A program made the position numbers and the translations under genes. Source: Gonium pectorale (taxonomy: Eukaryota > Chlorophyta > Chlorophyceae > Chlamydomonadales > Volvocaceae). From it: a stretch of 28,028 nt of DNA. The notes beneath the pieces are model-generated. The model made no database searches. It saw only the letters and a program-made list of their open reading frames with translations, and was not told where the DNA came from. The stretch lies in NCBI GenBank assembly GCA_001584585.1, contig LSYV01000015.1, positions 927,231 through 955,258 on the forward strand, written 5' to 3'. Below are positions 24,487 through 28,028 of the stretch, in pieces. Position 1 is the stretch's first letter. Each line of letters starts with the position of its first letter.

Positions 24487-24975
24487 ATGGCGCCAAAGAA
24501 GGACGAGAAGCCCGCCGCTGCCCCGGCCGCTGACGCTCCGGCTGAGGCAAAGCCCGAGGCCAAGCCCAAGGCGGAGAAGGCGGCCAAGAAGCCCAAGGCG
24601 GAGAAGAAGGCGCCCGCCAAGAAGGCCGCCAAGGAGCCCGCTGCCGAGGGCGCTGAGGGCGGCGACAAGAAGGCTAAGAAGGCCAAGAAGGCGGCCAAGA
24701 GCGAGACCTACAAGCTGTACATCTACAAGGTCCTCAAGCAGGTGCACCCCGACACGGGCATCAGCTCCAAGGCCATGTCCATTATGAACAGCTTCATCAA
24801 CGACATCTTTGAGAAGGTCGCCACCGAGGCCTCCAAGCTCTCCCGCTACAACAAGAAGCCTACCGTCACGTCGCGCGAGATCCAAACCGCCGTGCGCCTG
24901 GTGCTGCCGGGCGAGCTGGCCAAGCACGCCGTGTCCGAGGGCACCAAGGCCGTCACCAAGTTCACCTCCACCTAA
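24487..24975 (+). CDS. H2B: Histone H2B (canonical, replication-type)
   Basis: Intronless, 162 residues. A Lys/Ala/Pro-rich tail of about 72 residues (starting [18 protein letters not shown]) precedes the histone fold, which begins [20 protein letters not shown] and continues with [39 protein letters not shown] and the C-terminal helix ending [15 protein letters not shown] includes the conserved lysine that is ubiquitinated in this family. The tail is long compared with animal H2B, as in other green algae and plants. Codons are strongly biased to C/G at third positions. The start has a good context (TCGCCATGGCG). Confidence 0.98.
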   Translation: MAPKKDEKPAAAPAADAPAEAKPEAKPKAEKAAKKPKAEKKAPAKKAAKEPAAEGAEGGDKKAKKAKKAAKSETYKLYIYKVLKQVHPDTGISSKAMSIMNSFINDIFEKVATEASKLSRYNKKPTVTSREIQTAVRLVLPGELAKHAVSEGTKAVTKFTST

Positions 24976-25025
24976 GCTGGCCAGCTGGTATCGTTTGCCC
25001 GCTGTTGAATGAATTCTTTATATCC

Positions 25026-25041
25026 GGTGTTTTTTAACACC
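25026..25041 (+). terminator. Histone-type 3' stem-loop of H2B
   Basis: GGTGTT-TTTT-AACACC forms a perfect 6-bp stem and 4-base loop, 50 bases after the H2B stop. The stem is identical to those of H2A and H4 in this window; only the loop differs. Confidence 0.9.
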
Positions 25042-25051
25042 ACCTCACGAC

Positions 25052-25088
25052 GATCGGACAGATCCCACCTGAATCAGCGTCCGACCCG
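25052..25088 (+). repeat. Dispersed repeat, copy A
   Basis: A 37-base segment beginning GATCGGACAGATCCCACC matches 25708-25744 in the same orientation at about 31 of 37 positions. Weaker similarity seems to continue downstream (GGTTTCGGATTAGCACCTT here versus GGGTTCGGAGGGCACCTT in copy B), so the parent repeat is probably over 100 bases. Confidence 0.65.
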
Positions 25089-25288
25089 TAGAGAGGGTGC
25101 TGGACAGCGTCCGCAGGCACACGGTACTTGTGTACTATATGTAGTGCACTTGGGAATGATGAGGTTTCGGATTAGCACCTTCCTATCTAGCTGATGCTAA
25201 AAACCACCTTCCCAAGTGTTGTCATCATGTACAGGTTACCGTACACGTCCCTTACTCTAGGCCGGTAAGCAACGCCAGCACCACCAGG

Positions 25289-25651
25289 TCACGCACACAA
25301 ACAGGTTACACGTCGGTCAAAGCCGGGGGGGGGCATCGACGAATTGCGAGTATTGGGGTGGGGGAGCGGGTTATGGTCCTCGTCTCTGCCCCGCTTCAAC
25401 GCCTGACGCCGAAGTATGGCGTGCCTGGTATCCCAGACAGCCTGTAGGTACCAATAGGCCCCCACCGCAGCTGGTGGGGCCTCCATAATAGTAATCATGT
25501 TACGGTGCCTAAAGCCCAAAGCAGCCTCGAATGGGTCTCGGAGTTGCTCGTAGCATGGGCATTCGCACAACACATATAGTTCATCCTCCACGGCCGCGGC
25601 GTCACCACAGGCCTTGCACGTTCGCTCAGCCCGGGCTCCGTCTCCCATCAA
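25289..25651 (-). mobile_element. Non-LTR retrotransposon 3' fragment (LINE ORF C-terminus)
   Basis: A 120-residue open frame on the minus strand has a Cys-rich motif (CKACGD...EDELYVLCECPCYEQLR) like the zinc-binding segment found after the reverse transcriptase in LINE polyproteins. It then reads LQAVWDTRHAILRRQAL and ends at TGA. No reverse transcriptase or endonuclease motifs are visible upstream, so this is a 5'-truncated remnant, as is usual for LINE insertions. Its last roughly 140 bases (25304-25445) recur in inverted orientation at 26418-26556. It lies in the spacer between H2B and H4. Confidence 0.6.
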
Positions 25652-25707
25652 CCTAGCCTGAATGTAGACAGTGTTATCTCTAGCTTTTCGTTGTTGAGGG
25701 CGCTCAT

Positions 25708-25744
25708 GATCCGACTGCTCCCACCAGAATCAGCATCCGAACCG
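25708..25744 (+). repeat. Dispersed repeat, copy B
   Basis: Same-orientation partner of 25052-25088 (six mismatches in 37 bases). The two copies flank the minus-strand LINE remnant, which suggests either a duplicated host sequence or a composite repeat. Confidence 0.65.
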
Positions 25745-26417
25745 CAAGGAAGGATGTGTTGGGACACGAATTTTTTGGCCCTGGTGGTTTCACCGTAGCA
25801 CAACTGTACAAGGGATGTGAGGGTTCGGAGGGCACCTTTGAACCTCAGCTACGCAACAACCTAGAGTCCTACGCAACCGTAAAGGCAATGATCCACTGCA
25901 ATAGCAAGCCCCCTATCACTGCCGCTCACCCTGTCGGCCAACCTACAACTATGTGTCATCCTGGCTCGCCCGGGAGTTGCCCCCAGCGAGCTGGTGGCCA
26001 TCGCGCCGATGACGGCACCACACTCCAACGTCACATTCGCCTGTACCAGAGCGATAGTTTTTACGGGGAGGCAGGAGCTGAACAGCATGGTGCTGGCCCG
26101 GACCTTGACGGCAACGAGATGCATCACCGCTGAAGCGCAAAGGACCTTTATGCAAATGGTGGTGGGAGCGCGCTTCCCCACCCCTGCGCTTGCTGATGGG
26201 GTGAACGACTGCTGGTCAGCAGGGGTGCTGTGCTTCCTTGCCGACGCCGGTGTAGAGGGTCTTAAGGCTATCGTGCAATCGAAGCACTATGCATTGCTGG
26301 TGATACCCGTTGGCATAGTGATGGATAGCTTTGCCGACAGGCTTGACGCACGGTTGCGGCTGCTCCAAGGGGCGCCCCGTGATTTCCCTAGTGAGGAGAC
26401 GTCAAAATGTGCCGGTA

Positions 26418-26556
26418 TGCAGGTTGTCTGGGACACTAGACACGCCAGACACGCCCTACTTCGGGGTCAAGCGCTGACGGGGACCATGACCCGCTCCCCC
26501 ATCCCAATATTCGCAATTCGTCCATGGACCTCCCCCGGCTTTGACGGACGTGTAAC
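26418..26556 (+). mobile_element. Second LINE 3' fragment, inverted and decayed
   Basis: The plus strand carries the same tail as the minus-strand fragment: GTCTGGGACACTAGACACGC, then GACCATGACCCGCTCCCCCA, CCCAATATTCGCAATTCGTC and GGCTTTGACGGACGTGTAAC. Small indels shift the reading frame relative to the other copy, so it cannot encode the same peptide throughout. After GTAACC this copy runs into CCCTAACCCTAA (about 26555-26566). Upstream, 25994-26417 is open on the plus strand but I recognise no domain in it. Confidence 0.6.
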
Positions 26557-27325
26557 CCTAACCCTAATCATAGGCACGCCGCCAGGCCAGTCGGGGAGGA
26601 GAGCAGAAAGGCCCAAAGTTGCCCAAGAACTGATCCGGTATTGTTGTTGTATGCTACACGTTGTGTGTTACCGGTTGATCCGATATAGGCCAATCGGCAG
26701 ATGCCATCAGCTCACAAAGATTGTGGAACTGTGGATCATCATCAGACGTGCGTATTCACGCCTGGCCCCAGGGGCTGCGAGCCTGGAGCAGGAGTGTCAG
26801 CGGTGATCAGGAGGGCCGCAGTTGCGCTTGCAGGGAGGAGGAACGCAATCAGGCAGTTGGGCAGCGATGTAGAGCCAGGGCGCTCATGTCTGCTCATGCA
26901 GCTCAAAACCAGCATGCCCACATGCACAACCGCCTGCTTTTCCTCCTCACCGAAGCGAGCCAACGACCGGCCCCGCACCATCATCAGGCCCGAAGCACTG
27001 GCCCAACCCAGCGTCCTGGCACAGGTCCATGCCACCTGGGGTTGGGGCACATGCCATGGCTGGGACGCAGTATGGGGCTCGGGCGACGCGTCATGGCTGG
27101 GACGCACGGTGGAGCCTCCAGTAGAACTCCTTCGCGGAAGGACGGGCACACCCGCATTGGGAGGCTACGTGAGCCCTTCATCCCAACGACGACATGATGG
27201 CCCAATACCTCTTGCCTCAACAAGGAGGGGGACCGCCGCCCGGTGCACCATCCACGAGCACACTTCCCCACACCCAGCCCACTGTCCCCACCCCTGATCC
27301 ACTGTTCACTCAGGTATCGTGATGT
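26557..27325. other. H2B-H4 spacer without a supported gene
   Basis: Open frames of up to about 200 codons occur here on both strands, but none shows a recognisable domain. A 15-base direct repeat CATGGCTGGGACGCA is present at 27055-27069 and 27092-27106. The stretch is best read as decayed repeat or spacer DNA in front of the H4 3' end. Confidence 0.45.
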
Positions 27326-27341
27326 GGTGTTGAAAAACACC
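27326..27341 (-). terminator. Histone-type 3' stem-loop of H4
   Basis: On the minus strand GGTGTT-TTTC-AACACC forms a perfect 6-bp stem with a 4-base loop, 40 bases after the H4 stop. It is identical to the H2A element. Confidence 0.9.
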
Positions 27342-27381
27342 GGGTAATTATAAAGCGCAGGCACGTAGTCGTGAGTGGCGC

Positions 27382-28028
<647 letters not shown>

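Noticed and set aside
24438..24927. Minus-strand open frames opposite H2B
   Set aside because: They are the complement of the Lys/Ala-rich H2B tail, giving artificial Leu/Ala-rich hydrophobic sequence that looks like membrane protein but is a shadow.
26555..26566. Telomere or interstitial telomeric array
   Set aside because: Only two CCCTAA units are present, far too few to call a telomeric array.

Overview
The window looks like nuclear DNA of a volvocine green alga (Chlamydomonas/Volvox group). Three observations support this. Genes are GC-rich at third codon positions and cut by many short introns. Replication-type histone genes lie in divergent pairs with a 3' stem-loop instead of a poly(A) signal, while other genes carry TGTAA, the poly(A) signal typical of Volvocales. 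There is also a full gene for the intraflagellar transport protein IFT140, so the organism is ciliated. The species cannot be named from this sequence alone. All multi-exon models below were built by hand from splice sites, reading phase and family similarity.

Layout. 296-836 (-): three exons of a partial membrane protein that resembles the FUN14 family; its 3' end runs off the left edge. 1751-7086 (+): a six-exon SET-domain histone lysine methyltransferase of the trithorax/SET1 type, with a very long Gln-rich N-terminal half and a C-terminal SET plus post-SET module. 8099-11324 (-): a three-exon protein of about 925 residues with alpha-helical, repeat-like segments and an organelle-type N-terminus; it may be an octotricopeptide-like organellar RNA-binding protein. 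12038-23316 (+): IFT140 in 34 exons (about 1406 residues), transcribed divergently from the previous gene. 23733-28028: a histone cluster with H2A (-) and H2B (+) as a divergent pair, then about 2.3 kb holding retrotransposon debris, then H4 (-). A 5' leader that matches the H2B leader at the right edge implies that another histone gene, probably H3, starts just outside the window.

Functional threads. IFT140 is a core IFT-A subunit for retrograde ciliary transport. The SET protein is probably a nuclear histone H3 methyltransferase, and the histone genes supply S-phase chromatin. I see no evidence that these neighbours form one system; this reads as an ordinary gene-dense nuclear region. The points most worth a second look are two GC-AG introns in IFT140 (one short, a multiple of three and stop-free), inverted non-LTR retrotransposon tails inside the histone cluster, a 10-base element shared by both histone intergenic regions, the unassigned helical protein, and the possible FUN14 gene at the edge.
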